Shown here one piece after another: positions 50,622-58,862 of a DNA stretch of 64,000 nt. The notes beneath the pieces are model-generated. The model searched no databases. It worked only from the letters and a program-made list of their open reading frames with translations, and was not told the origin of the DNA. Every line of letters begins with the position of its first letter. The first letter of the stretch is position 1. The position numbers and the translations under genes are program-made. The stretch comes from Anaerohalosphaera lusitana (GTDB lineage Bacteria; Planctomycetota; Phycisphaerae; Sedimentisphaerales; Anaerohalosphaeraceae): positions 992,001-1,056,000 of the forward strand of contig NZ_CP019791.1 in NCBI RefSeq assembly GCF_002007645.1. The letters run 5' to 3'.

Positions 50622-51010
50622 ACGGACCGCCAGGACAAGGTTTAGCTTGCCCAATACGTCAGCTTTACCGGTCCGGCCCCAACTCTCCCCTCCCTCACGA
50701 TCATCGGCAAATGACTTTACCCGCCAAAGAAAAAATACACAACACCTTCAGCCTTAAGTCCTGCAAATAAAAGGCTTTATGGCACAAGGTCAGTGTGCGG
50801 CCCTATCTCTAATTTGATTTTTCCCACGCCGCGGTCCTATAATAACCCCGGTTCGAATGCAGCAAGATCGTGCGGGATGACTGTCTTCTAAAGATTTTCT
50901 GATTTTTCTTCATGTCTGCCTGTTCGCGCTGCCGAACCTCTAACAGAACCGAGCGGGTCAGCGGGACCGCTGCTCAGGCAATTATACCAAATTATATTTC
51001 AGGGGGCATC
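50622..51010. other. Non-coding region before the thioredoxin-like gene
   Basis: About 390 bases without a gene. CGGACCG near 50630 can pair with CGGTCCG near 50670, but no T-run follows. The main feature is the promoter at 50814-50843; the leader from there to ATG 51011 is about 160 bases and contains no recognised riboswitch. Confidence 0.4.
50814..50843 (+). promoter_or_regulatory. Sigma70-type promoter for the thioredoxin-like gene
   Basis: TTGATT (50814-50819), an 18-base spacer and consensus TATAAT (50838-50843). Confidence 0.6.
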
Positions 51011-51913
51011 ATGAGCGCAAAGAAGCTCACGTTTGCATTTATCACAGCGCTGTTCGTATTCGCGCCGATCACCATCGCGGACGGCAAGGTCGGCGAAAAA
51101 GCACCGGACATCACGGTCCGTCAATGGCTCACTCCGAATTCACCCGACGTAAAAAATCTCCAGGGCTCTCCCTACGTCGTCGAATTCTGGGCAACATGGT
51201 GCAAGCCCTGCGTAAAGAATATCCCTCATCTCGTCGAGCTCAACAAAAAGTACCGCGACTCGGGCCTCAAAATACTCGGCCTCTGCCAGGACAAGGCCCC
51301 GCGCGAGATAAACAAACTCATCCGCAAAAACAAGATCGACTACCACGTCGCCATCGACAACGGCTCCGCAGACTGGTTCGCCATCCGTGCTTATCCCACC
51401 GTAATGGTCGTAGACCACACCGGCACCATCACATGGCGAGGCCTGCCATGGAGATCCGGCTTCGAAAAGGCGATCAAAGCCGCCATCGAAAAGGCGCCCC
51501 CGCAGTTCCTCGCCGACATCGATCTCGGCCCCTTCGCCGACCACAAACAGGCCCTCAAGGGCGGCAAGAACTTCACCAAAGCCTACTACGACATAAACCA
51601 TTATGCATCCGAGACCGATGGCTCATCCAAAAGCCGGCTGGCAAAAAAGATCGTCGACCGCATCGATACCGGCCTGCAAAAACAGCTCGACAAAGCTGCG
51701 AAAGTCAGCGGTTCCGACCCCGTCACCGCGTTGTGCATCTACGACCAGATCGCCAGACGCTACAGCGGAATAACACCCGCCATCCGCGCAAAGATACTCA
51801 AACGCCAACTCACCGAGAACCTGCACAAACAGCAGTCCGAAAATAAGGAGCTGGCATTCTTCTACAACACGGCCCGAACTACGTCGAATCAAAGCCGTGA
51901 ATCCGTAGACTGA
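51011..51913 (+). CDS. Secreted thioredoxin-like (TlpA/ResA-type) protein
   Basis: A 300-residue exported protein with signal peptide (MSAKKLTFAFITALFVFAPITIA) and a TlpA/AhpC-type thioredoxin domain (GEKAPDITVRQWL; FWATWCKPCVKN, redox cysteines Cys64 and Cys67; AYPTVMVVDHTGTI with the cis-proline). A ~130-residue helical C-terminal extension follows. Likely a periplasmic disulfide reductase or oxidoreductase, for example in cytochrome c maturation; a CcsA-like protein is in the window but far away. ATG 51011 has AGGGGG 4 bases before it; the longer open frame from 50912 has no good ribosome site. Confidence 0.88.
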   Translation: MSAKKLTFAFITALFVFAPITIADGKVGEKAPDITVRQWLTPNSPDVKNLQGSPYVVEFWATWCKPCVKNIPHLVELNKKYRDSGLKILGLCQDKAPREINKLIRKNKIDYHVAIDNGSADWFAIRAYPTVMVVDHTGTITWRGLPWRSGFEKAIKAAIEKAPPQFLADIDLGPFADHKQALKGGKNFTKAYYDINHYASETDGSSKSRLAKKIVDRIDTGLQKQLDKAAKVSGSDPVTALCIYDQIARRYSGITPAIRAKILKRQLTENLHKQQSENKELAFFYNTARTTSNQSRESVD

Positions 51914-52022
51914 AACGAACACGGGAAGAGACGAACGTGCCTTTAGGCCATCACTTCTTCCACCTGTTATATCATTTGTTCATTGTCTAACCTGGTACAC
52001 CCTCAGTTTATAAGGGGCAAAC

Positions 52023-53057
52023 ATGTTTACAAAATTCAAAACAATAAAAGTGTCTCAGCAGCTTTCACTGGCTCTGCTCCTCGCGTGTGCCTTACACGTA
52101 AGCTCTGCATCAGCATCCACCAGCACCGATTTCGCACCTGCTTACGGCACGGGCATCTCAACCGATGCACAGACGGCCATAGACCGCGCAGTCGCATCAT
52201 GGTCCACCTACCTCAAGGACCCTGTCGCCGTAAACCTTAACTTTGAGTTCCGGACCCTCGCCGCCGGCACCATAACCGAGACCTCCCCCGGCACCCTCTA
52301 CGGCGATTACGACCAGATACGCAGCATGCTCGTAAACAATGCCGGTCAACCTTACAATGACCGCGAACAATCACTCCTGCCAAATCTGCCCACCGCATCC
52401 CAGTTCGCCGCCACCGTCCCGGAAGGCTTCAGCGTACAAAAAAGCATCGCGATCACACAGGCAAATTATCACGCTCTGGGCGGCACCGGCTTTACCGGCT
52501 CGGACGGCTCGATCGTATTCTCGAATAACGTCACATGGGACTTCGACCGCACCGACGGCATCACCGCAGGCAGCTACGATTTCCAGGGCGTCGCAATGCA
52601 CGAGATCGGTCACGCTCTCGGCTTCACCACCGAACTCGACTACGTGGACAGGGTGATTTCCGACGGCCTGACGCGCGATACGACCTGGCCCACCGTTATG
52701 GATCTTTTCCGTTTCAACTCCGCCGCTCTCGACGACCCCTCTTTCGATTTCACGACCACACAGAGAAACCTCACGCCCGGCGGCTCCCACGCATTCTATC
52801 TCGGCGACGACTACCTCGACCTCTCCACAGGTGAACACACAGGCGATGGTCAACAGGGCGAACACTGGAAAAACAACCTGTCACTCGGCCTCATGGACCC
52901 CTTGGCCCCCGGCAAAATGATCGACATTTCCAACAACGACCTCGCGGTTATGGACCTCATCGGCTGGGACGTCGAATATTCCGCTGTCCCAGAACCGGCT
53001 ACCCTCATTCTGCTCAGCGTAGGTGCTCTGGCACTGGGCAGGTCACGTCGAAAATGA
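52023..53057 (+). CDS. PEP-CTERM metalloprotease (HExxHxxG)
   Basis: A 344-residue secreted zinc protease candidate. A signal peptide is followed by a beta-rich domain and the zinc motif AMHEIGHALGF (His193, Glu194, His197, with a third ligand probably beyond the Gly) and a Met-turn-like SLGLMDP near residue 295. It ends with the sorting tail VPEPATLILLSVGALALG and RSRRK. This is the architecture of the PEP-CTERM-associated zinc metalloprotease family seen in planctomycetes and related anaerobes. The catalytic motif is complete; substrate unknown. Confidence 0.88.
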   Translation: MFTKFKTIKVSQQLSLALLLACALHVSSASASTSTDFAPAYGTGISTDAQTAIDRAVASWSTYLKDPVAVNLNFEFRTLAAGTITETSPGTLYGDYDQIRSMLVNNAGQPYNDREQSLLPNLPTASQFAATVPEGFSVQKSIAITQANYHALGGTGFTGSDGSIVFSNNVTWDFDRTDGITAGSYDFQGVAMHEIGHALGFTTELDYVDRVISDGLTRDTTWPTVMDLFRFNSAALDDPSFDFTTTQRNLTPGGSHAFYLGDDYLDLSTGEHTGDGQQGEHWKNNLSLGLMDPLAPGKMIDISNNDLAVMDLIGWDVEYSAVPEPATLILLSVGALALGRSRRK

Positions 53058-53158
53058 TGAATTAGAAGAATAATCAGAAAAGATCAGGATGATTTTCTAG
53101 TAGAGAAAGTCCTATAGACCTCTTTTTCCTAGAAGCTGTTCAAACAGCTTCAAGAGTT

Positions 53159-53217
53159 GCCAGGTACCTTTCTCATGGTTGCAGTCGGGTTCCAACGGAT
53201 GGAGCCTGGCTGTTTTT
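53159..53217 (+). terminator. Possible terminator after the metalloprotease gene
   Basis: GCCAGG (53159-53164) pairs with CCTGGC (53205-53210), followed by TGTTTTT; the 40-base interior may hold a further stem. A separate perfect hairpin, GAAGCTGT-TCAA-ACAGCTTC, lies just upstream at 53132-53151 without a T-run. Confidence 0.5.
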
Positions 53218-53305
53218 ACGCGCATACGCAATGACGTCCGCCGCAATCCACAATTATTTTTCGCCTCCGCCCCGATAAATCTTTCAGCAAAAATCGCCTG
53301 CTGTT

Positions 53306-53333
53306 TTGACTATCCCCAATTACGGAGTATACT
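53306..53333 (+). promoter_or_regulatory. Promoter of the structured RNA at 53340
   Basis: TTGACT (53306-53311), a 16-base spacer and TATACT (53328-53333). The transcript would start near 53340 and meet a strong terminator about 120 bases later. Confidence 0.65.
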
Positions 53334-53339
53334 TTAATT

Positions 53340-53462
53340 GTTGCGAGTGCAGATAACGACGGATTCGTCGAAGCGCTGGCCTAAATCAGTGCAAAATGGC
53401 ATTTCGCATCAAGGAAGCAATGCTCGCGAACCGATTAGGTTCCAAGGCATTGCTTCTTTTTT
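53340..53462 (+). ncRNA. Candidate small RNA or attenuator leader
   Basis: A promoter-to-terminator unit of ~123 bases. Hairpins: CGACG-GATT-CGTCG (53357-53370), GCGCTG-8 bases-CAGTGC (53373-53392), a weak AAAT/ATTT arm, and the terminator GAAGCAATGC/GCATTGCTTC (53414-53456, with inner GAACC/GGTTC) followed by T6. It ends 45 bases before the sensor kinase gene, so it could be a riboswitch-type leader with conditional read-through, or an independent sRNA. I do not recognise a known riboswitch class. Confidence 0.5.
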
Positions 53463-53506
53463 ATGAGCGGTTCGCAAATTGATCACAGCTTACTGCCTGC
53501 AAAAGC

Positions 53507-55282
53507 ATGCCTTTATCGTTGCTTTTATTTTCAAACACCGCAACAATAGCTGTCGTACTATTGATGATACATATGTACAAAAATTGCCCAAAACAATTCA
53601 CTTTGGTGTTTTTCCTGATACTCATTTTCAGCGGATTTATCCAGGCACAGCCTGCCAACGCAGATATTAATGACCGACAACTGGTCGCCAAGGACGATTT
53701 TGACTACCCGCCGTACTCATTTCTCGACGATAACGGAAGCCCTACCGGCTTTAACATCGAGCTCCTTAAAAAAATCGCTGTAGAAATGGACCTTGATATC
53801 CGGATCGAGCTCGATCCCTGGTCCATAGTTCGCAACGAGCTGGAGACCGGACAGATCGACATCATCGCAGGCATGTACTACAGCCCTGAACGAGACAAAA
53901 AAGTCGACTTCACCCAACCTCATTCCATAACCTACGGCGCCATATTTTCCAGAAGAGGCTCGGACATCCGAAGCCTCGAACAGTTAAACGACAAAACCAT
54001 AATCGTCCTCGAAGCGGACATAATGCACGATTTCCTGCTCGAAAGCGATATAGCCGCGGACATCCTGCTCGTTGAAAGTCTCACCGAGGGTTTCCGCAAA
54101 CTTGCTGCCGGCAACGCCGATTGTATGCTCGCAGAGAATCAGCAGGGGCGCTACGTTATACGCAAGAACAAGCTCGGTAACATCATCACCGTCGGCCCTC
54201 CCTTGAGCCCGAACCTGTACTGCTTCGCCGTCACCGAAGGCGATACACAACTACTCGACGCTCTCAACGAAGGCTTGAACCGCCTCAAGGCCTCAGGCGA
54301 ATACGACCGACTGTTCGCCAAATGGCGGCAATCAATGCACCACAAAAATCAGGTCCGAAAGATCCTCGCCTACGCTGCACTGGTAATGTCCGTACTCTCC
54401 GCACTCGTCGCCGTCATATTCTTCTGGTCCTGGACACTCCGTAAAAGAGTCGCGGAAAAAACGCAGCAGCTCCAAACCGAACTCGCCGAACGCAAACGAA
54501 TCACCAAGCTCCTCAACCTCAAAAACGAAGAGCTCGAAAACATCATCTACGTCAACTCACACGACCTCCGCTCACCCATCGTCAACATAACAGGCTTCAG
54601 CACCGAACTGCATTTCCTTTTCGACCGTCTGGAAAAAATACTCAAAGAAAACTCACTCCCGGATGATGTCCAGGCCGAGATATCACACATCATCGACGAC
54701 GAGGTCCCCCAGTGCGTCAAGTTCATCACCTCAAACGCCAAAAAAATTGACGATCTCCAGTCAGGCCTCCTCAAGATCAGTCGCCTCGGCACCCAGACAC
54801 TGAATATCACTAACGTGAACATGAATACCCTCGTCACCGAAGCCATCCAGCTCCAGCGGGACAAACACGCCGATTCAAGTCCGCACATCTCCGTCGGCGA
54901 CCTTCCCACATGCTTCGCGGATTTCGACCAACTGCGGCTGGCGATCTACCACCTCATCGACAACGCCGTAAAATACGCCCAGCCCGATCAAAAAGCGGTC
55001 GTCCACATCACAGGCAGCCACGAAGACGGCTACTCAACATACTGCATCAGCGACAAGGGCATCGGCATAAAACCGCAGTACCAGGAAAAGGTCTTCGAAA
55101 TGTTCCACCGCCTCGAACCCTCATCACCCGTCACAGGCGAAGGTCTCGGCCTCACCATCGTTCGCCGAATAATCGACAGGCTCGAAGGCCGCATCTGGGT
55201 CGAGTCCGAAGTCGACGCCGGCACCCAGGTATTCATAAGCTTGCCCGCTCCCACGCAAAACCATTCACCCGATCAACTGTGA
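53507..55282 (+). CDS. Solute-binding sensor histidine kinase (SBP_bac_3-TM-HisKA-HATPase)
   Basis: A 591-residue membrane kinase. A signal/anchor segment is followed by a periplasmic SBP_bac_3 domain (about 60-285; FDYPPYSFLDDNGSPTGF, AGMYYSPERDKKVDF), one membrane helix (about 293-313), a coiled coil, HisKA with His352 in VNSHDLRSPI, and HATPase (DNAVKYA, DKGIGIKP, GEGLGLTIV). It should sense an amino acid or similar small solute outside. ATG 53507 gives the longest form; ATG 53573 (MYKNC) is nearer the signal peptide and may be the real start. No cognate response regulator is adjacent. A structured RNA with a terminator precedes it. Confidence 0.88.
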   Translation: MPLSLLLFSNTATIAVVLLMIHMYKNCPKQFTLVFFLILIFSGFIQAQPANADINDRQLVAKDDFDYPPYSFLDDNGSPTGFNIELLKKIAVEMDLDIRIELDPWSIVRNELETGQIDIIAGMYYSPERDKKVDFTQPHSITYGAIFSRRGSDIRSLEQLNDKTIIVLEADIMHDFLLESDIAADILLVESLTEGFRKLAAGNADCMLAENQQGRYVIRKNKLGNIITVGPPLSPNLYCFAVTEGDTQLLDALNEGLNRLKASGEYDRLFAKWRQSMHHKNQVRKILAYAALVMSVLSALVAVIFFWSWTLRKRVAEKTQQLQTELAERKRITKLLNLKNEELENIIYVNSHDLRSPIVNITGFSTELHFLFDRLEKILKENSLPDDVQAEISHIIDDEVPQCVKFITSNAKKIDDLQSGLLKISRLGTQTLNITNVNMNTLVTEAIQLQRDKHADSSPHISVGDLPTCFADFDQLRLAIYHLIDNAVKYAQPDQKAVVHITGSHEDGYSTYCISDKGIGIKPQYQEKVFEMFHRLEPSSPVTGEGLGLTIVRRIIDRLEGRIWVESEVDAGTQVFISLPAPTQNHSPDQL

Positions 55283-55325
55283 CCGCAAATGCCCTCCAGC
55301 AGATAAGGCATCCGGAACACGGCCC

Positions 55326-55667
55326 CTAAACCATCTCCCGGTCGATCTCATCCTCCATCATGTCATAAACATCCCCGGTAATCTCAACACCGAACCAGTC
55401 GCAGAAACGATCATAATCCATCCCCTCGGGCATCCTGCTCTGATCCGCCAGCCGCATCACCACCTCGTGCCGCACTATGTCCTCCCAGTTCTCGCGAATA
55501 TATCGCTCCGCCTGTGTCTCATCGTCAAAATCCGGCAGCAGTATCGCCGTCTTGCTCCGGTTGCACTCCTCCAGCGAAAAATCTTCCCCAGTACCAAGCC
55601 CCCTCAGCCAGTCCACGAACCCCTGCTTAACCGTAACCACCGCCAGCGACCTGTTGATATAATGCAT
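55326..55667 (-). CDS. Small acidic hypothetical protein
   Basis: A 113-residue soluble, acidic protein (MHYINRSLAVVTVKQGFVDW; ILLPDFDDETQAERYIRENW; MMEDEIDREMV tail). ATG 55667 is chosen for GGAGAA upstream; the frame stays open further but that part resembles non-coding sequence. No motif or family is recognised. It converges on the kinase gene with 43 bases between. Confidence 0.65.
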   Translation of the reverse strand: MHYINRSLAVVTVKQGFVDWLRGLGTGEDFSLEECNRSKTAILLPDFDDETQAERYIRENWEDIVRHEVVMRLADQSRMPEGMDYDRFCDWFGVEITGDVYDMMEDEIDREMV

Positions 55668-55840
55668 AGCTTCAAATTCTCCGTTTAATCTTGAAAACCC
55701 CATTTTAACGCCCAAAACCCCATCGCAAAACCCAAAAAAGCCCCAACTAAACCAGCTTTTCGAACTTGCCGATTCCACGCCCTAAACACCCGCCAACGCA
55801 AAGCCGCGAGTTGCTGCCACAAATTTTTTTGCAAAAATAC

Positions 55841-55869
55841 TTGGAAATATCGAAACCTTACGATATATT
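55841..55869 (+). promoter_or_regulatory. Self-overlapping promoter and operator of the ArsR/sulfur operon
   Basis: TTGGAA (55841-55846), a 17-base spacer and TATATT (55864-55869). Within the spacer and -10 lies a perfect inverted repeat ATATCG-N8-CGATAT (55847-55866). A repressor bound there would block RNA polymerase; the first gene encodes an ArsR-type repressor, so this is the likely operator. Confidence 0.7.
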
Positions 55870-55900
55870 GATGTGTAAACAATGCCAACGGAGAACGATC

Positions 55901-56230
55901 ATGACCAAAGAAAACCAAATGCAAAAACAGAAACTGGATCTGCTGCCAGACGACTACCTGGAAATGGCCGCCGACTGCCTCAAGGTCATGGCCCACCCGG
56001 TCCGCCTTCGCATCGTCAACATCCTTATGCAGGGAGAATTCGCCGTCCACGAGATCGCCGAGCTGTGCGACCTCGCCCCGCACCAGACCTGCGAACACCT
56101 CCGCCTGCTAAAGGGCCACGGCTTCCTCGACAGCGACCGCCGCGGCAGAACCGTCTACTATAAAATCGCATCGCCGCAGCTTCCGGGCCTGCTCGAATGC
56201 ATAAAGAAAAACTGTAACATCAGCAAATAA
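55901..56230 (+). CDS. ArsR-family transcriptional regulator
   Basis: A 109-residue winged-helix repressor: CLKVMAHPVRLRIVNILM, the helix-turn-helix DLAPHQTCEHLRLLKGHGFL, and the wing DRRGRTVYYKI. Cysteines are present in the recognition region (AELCDLAPHQTC) and near the C-terminus (LLECIKKNC), the kind of pair used by persulfide-sensing relatives such as SqrR/BigR, though positions are not the same. ATG 55901 has CGGAG upstream. It is 12 bases before the sulfur fusion gene, which it probably controls. Confidence 0.88.
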   Translation: MTKENQMQKQKLDLLPDDYLEMAADCLKVMAHPVRLRIVNILMQGEFAVHEIAELCDLAPHQTCEHLRLLKGHGFLDSDRRGRTVYYKIASPQLPGLLECIKKNCNISK

Positions 56231-56242
56231 ACGGAGTAAACA

Positions 56243-58726
56243 ATGTCCGACCAAAAACGCATACTCATCGTCGGCGGCGTCGCCGGCGGAGCCTCAGCAG
56301 CAGCACGAGCAAGACGGCTTTCCGAATCCGCCGAGATCATCATGTTCGAACGCGGCCCGTACATCTCCTTCGCAAACTGCGGTCTGCCGTACCACATCTC
56401 AGGCGACATCACCGACCGCGACCGACTCCTGGTCCAGACCCCCGAGTCCATGCGCTCCCGCCACAACATCGACGTCCGCACAAACTCCGAGGTCATCGAG
56501 ATCGACCGCCCCAACAAACGCATCCGCGTTCGTGATCTGCAGTCCGACACCGAATATACCGAACCCTACGACACCCTCATCCTCTCACCCGGCGCAGAAC
56601 CCGTACAACCTCCCATCCCCGGCAGCGACAACCCCCGCGTCCACACCCTGCGAAACATCCCCGACATGGACTCCATCATCACCGCCGTTGAAAAAGAAAA
56701 CGTCACCTCCGCCGCCGTCATCGGCGCAGGCTACATCGGTCTCGAAATGACCGAGGCCCTCATCCAGCGAGGCCTCAACGTCTCGCTTATCGAACTGCTA
56801 CCCCAGGTAATGGCCACCGTCGACCCCGAAATGGCCGCACCCCTGCACCAGCATCTCGAACTTCACGGCGTCGACCTCCGCCTCTCCACCAGCCTTACCT
56901 CTATCGAAGAAAAAGCCGACCGCCTCGCCCTCAAGTTAAACGACGGCTCCGCCCTCGACGCTGATATCGTCATCATGGCAGTCGGCGTAAAACCCGAAAC
57001 AAAACTCGCCTCCGACGCATCCCTCGAACTCGGCCCCCTCGGCGGCATCAAGGTCGACGACCACATGCGCACCTCCGACCCGAACATCTACGCAGTAGGC
57101 GACGCGGTCGAAGTCACCGACACCATTGCGCAGACTCCCGCGCTGATCCCTTTAGCAGGCCCCGCCAACCGCCAGGGACGCGCCGCCGCCGACAACGCAC
57201 TCGGCCGCGACTCCGCCTATCCCGGCACACTAGGCACCGCCATCTGCAAGGTCTTCGACCTCTCCGTCGCAACCACCGGCACCAACGAAAAGCGCCTCAA
57301 AAAGACCTCCGCCAAATACGAAAAGATCTACCTCCACCCCGCAAACCATGCCGGCTACTACCCCGGCGCATCACAGATCAGCCTCAAGCTCATCTTCGAC
57401 CCCAACACCGGCAAGATCCTCGGCGCACAGGCCACCGGCAAAGACGGCGTAGACAAACGCATCGACGTCATCGCCACCGCCATAAAGGCAAACCTCACCG
57501 TGCACGACCTCCAGCACCTCGAACTCTGCTACGCACCACCATATGGCTCCGCAAAGGACCCCGTCAACTACGCCGGCTTCATCGCCTCCAACATCATTAC
57601 CGGCGACATGAAGGTCTTTCACTCCGACCTCGCCGACAACCCCTCCGACGACCAGTTCCTCCTCGACGTCCGCTCTCCCGCCGAGGTCCAGGCAGGCACC
57701 ATCCCCGGCGCGACCAACATCCCCATCGACGAACTCCGCGACCGCCTCTCCGAACTGCCCGCCGACAAGGAGATCCTCGCCTTCTGCCAGGTCGGTCTCC
57801 GCGGCTACCTCGCAACCCGCGTCCTCGAACAGAACGGCCTCAACGCCTCCAACCTCACCGGCGGATACAAAACCTACAGGGCATACAAAGGAACCCTCGA
57901 AACCCCCGACTCCGAAGAGATGACCGACGACACGGGAGAAAAACAGATCACCCTCGAAAAAGAGATCGTAACTATGGACAAGCTCAATATCGCAAAACAC
58001 GTCGACGCCCGCGGCCTCCAGTGCCCCGGCCCCATCATGGAACTCAAAAAAGCTATCGACGAAGTATCCTCCGGCTCTGCTGTCACCATCACCGCCTCCG
58101 ACCCCGGCTTCGCTCCCGATGTCAAGGGCTGGTGTCACAGCACAGGCAACCGCTTCATCTCCGTAACCACGGACAACGGCGCATACACCGCTACCATCGT
58201 AAAGGAACAGACAAAACCCTCACCCACACCGACCTGCAGCCTGGACAAAGACCCAGCCAAAGAAAAAACCATCGTCGTCTTCTCCAACGACTTCGACAAA
58301 GCGATGGCAACCTTCATCATCGCCAACGGCGCCGCCGCAATGGGCTCGAAGGTCACACTCTTCTTCACCTTCTGGGGACTCAACCTCCTCCGCAAACCCG
58401 AGTCCGTCCCCGTAAAGAAAAACCTCATCGAAAAGATGTTCGGCTTTATGATGCCCCGCGGACCCGAAAAGACCTCGCTTTCAAAGATGCACATGGCTGG
58501 CATGGGCACCGCAATGATCAAGGGCATAATGAAAAACAAAAACGTCTCCTCCCTCCCCGAACAGATCGCCAACGCCCAGGCCGCCGGTGTCCGCCTCGTC
58601 GCCTGTGCAATGAGCATGGACCTGATGGGCATCAAGCCCGAAGAACTCATCGACGGCGTCGAGCAGGGCGGCGTAGCCATGTACCTCGACAATGCCGAAT
58701 CCGCAAACGTAAACCTGTTCATATAA
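56243..58726 (+). CDS. CoA-disulfide-reductase-like / rhodanese / TusA / DsrE-like four-domain fusion
   Basis: An 827-residue cytoplasmic sulfur enzyme. Domain 1 (about 1-450) is an FAD/NADH disulfide reductase with GGVAGGASAAARARRL and redox Cys46 in YISFANCGLPY, typical of CoA-disulfide/persulfide reductases. Domain 2 (about 455-555) is rhodanese with Cys515 in FCQVGLRGYLATRVL. Domain 3 (about 580-650) is TusA-like with Cys594 in LQCPGPIMELKKA. Domain 4 (about 675-827) is a DsrE/YrkE-like peroxiredoxin-fold domain (VVFSNDFDKAMATFIIANGAA, LVACAMSMDLMGI). All four key cysteines are present, so sulfur could be passed between domains in one chain. Likely role: reduction or trafficking of persulfide and polysulfide. 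Confidence 0.9.
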   Translation: MSDQKRILIVGGVAGGASAAARARRLSESAEIIMFERGPYISFANCGLPYHISGDITDRDRLLVQTPESMRSRHNIDVRTNSEVIEIDRPNKRIRVRDLQSDTEYTEPYDTLILSPGAEPVQPPIPGSDNPRVHTLRNIPDMDSIITAVEKENVTSAAVIGAGYIGLEMTEALIQRGLNVSLIELLPQVMATVDPEMAAPLHQHLELHGVDLRLSTSLTSIEEKADRLALKLNDGSALDADIVIMAVGVKPETKLASDASLELGPLGGIKVDDHMRTSDPNIYAVGDAVEVTDTIAQTPALIPLAGPANRQGRAAADNALGRDSAYPGTLGTAICKVFDLSVATTGTNEKRLKKTSAKYEKIYLHPANHAGYYPGASQISLKLIFDPNTGKILGAQATGKDGVDKRIDVIATAIKANLTVHDLQHLELCYAPPYGSAKDPVNYAGFIASNIITGDMKVFHSDLADNPSDDQFLLDVRSPAEVQAGTIPGATNIPIDELRDRLSELPADKEILAFCQVGLRGYLATRVLEQNGLNASNLTGGYKTYRAYKGTLETPDSEEMTDDTGEKQITLEKEIVTMDKLNIAKHVDARGLQCPGPIMELKKAIDEVSSGSAVTITASDPGFAPDVKGWCHSTGNRFISVTTDNGAYTATIVKEQTKPSPTPTCSLDKDPAKEKTIVVFSNDFDKAMATFIIANGAAAMGSKVTLFFTFWGLNLLRKPESVPVKKNLIEKMFGFMMPRGPEKTSLSKMHMAGMGTAMIKGIMKNKNVSSLPEQIANAQAAGVRLVACAMSMDLMGIKPEELIDGVEQGGVAMYLDNAESANVNLFI

Positions 58727-58790
58727 ATTAGAAGTTGTCTCAAAACGAAAACAGTTTTCAAAAGCACCCGTAAACAATGGCTGACTAACA

Positions 58791-58827
58791 GCACAAGCCG
58801 TCCAACCAGCAGGGGGGGGGCTTGTGC
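58791..58827 (+). other. Hairpin with G9 tract upstream of the polyferredoxin gene
   Basis: GCACAAGCC (58791-58799) and GGCTTGTGC (58819-58827) are perfect complements; the loop side contains nine consecutive G (58812-58820). There is no T-run. An alternative GTG start (58824) would lie inside the stem, which argues against it. Confidence 0.6.
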
Positions 58828-58862
58828 ATCCTTCATACCTTAATCCAAGTCGAGCAAAGATC

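Noticed and set aside
53340-53462. Cyclic-di-GMP (GEMM) or guanidine riboswitch
   Set aside because: GGCCTAAA recalls part of the GEMM consensus, but the flanking conserved blocks are absent, and the ACGA near the first hairpin is not placed in a loop as in mini-ykkC RNAs.
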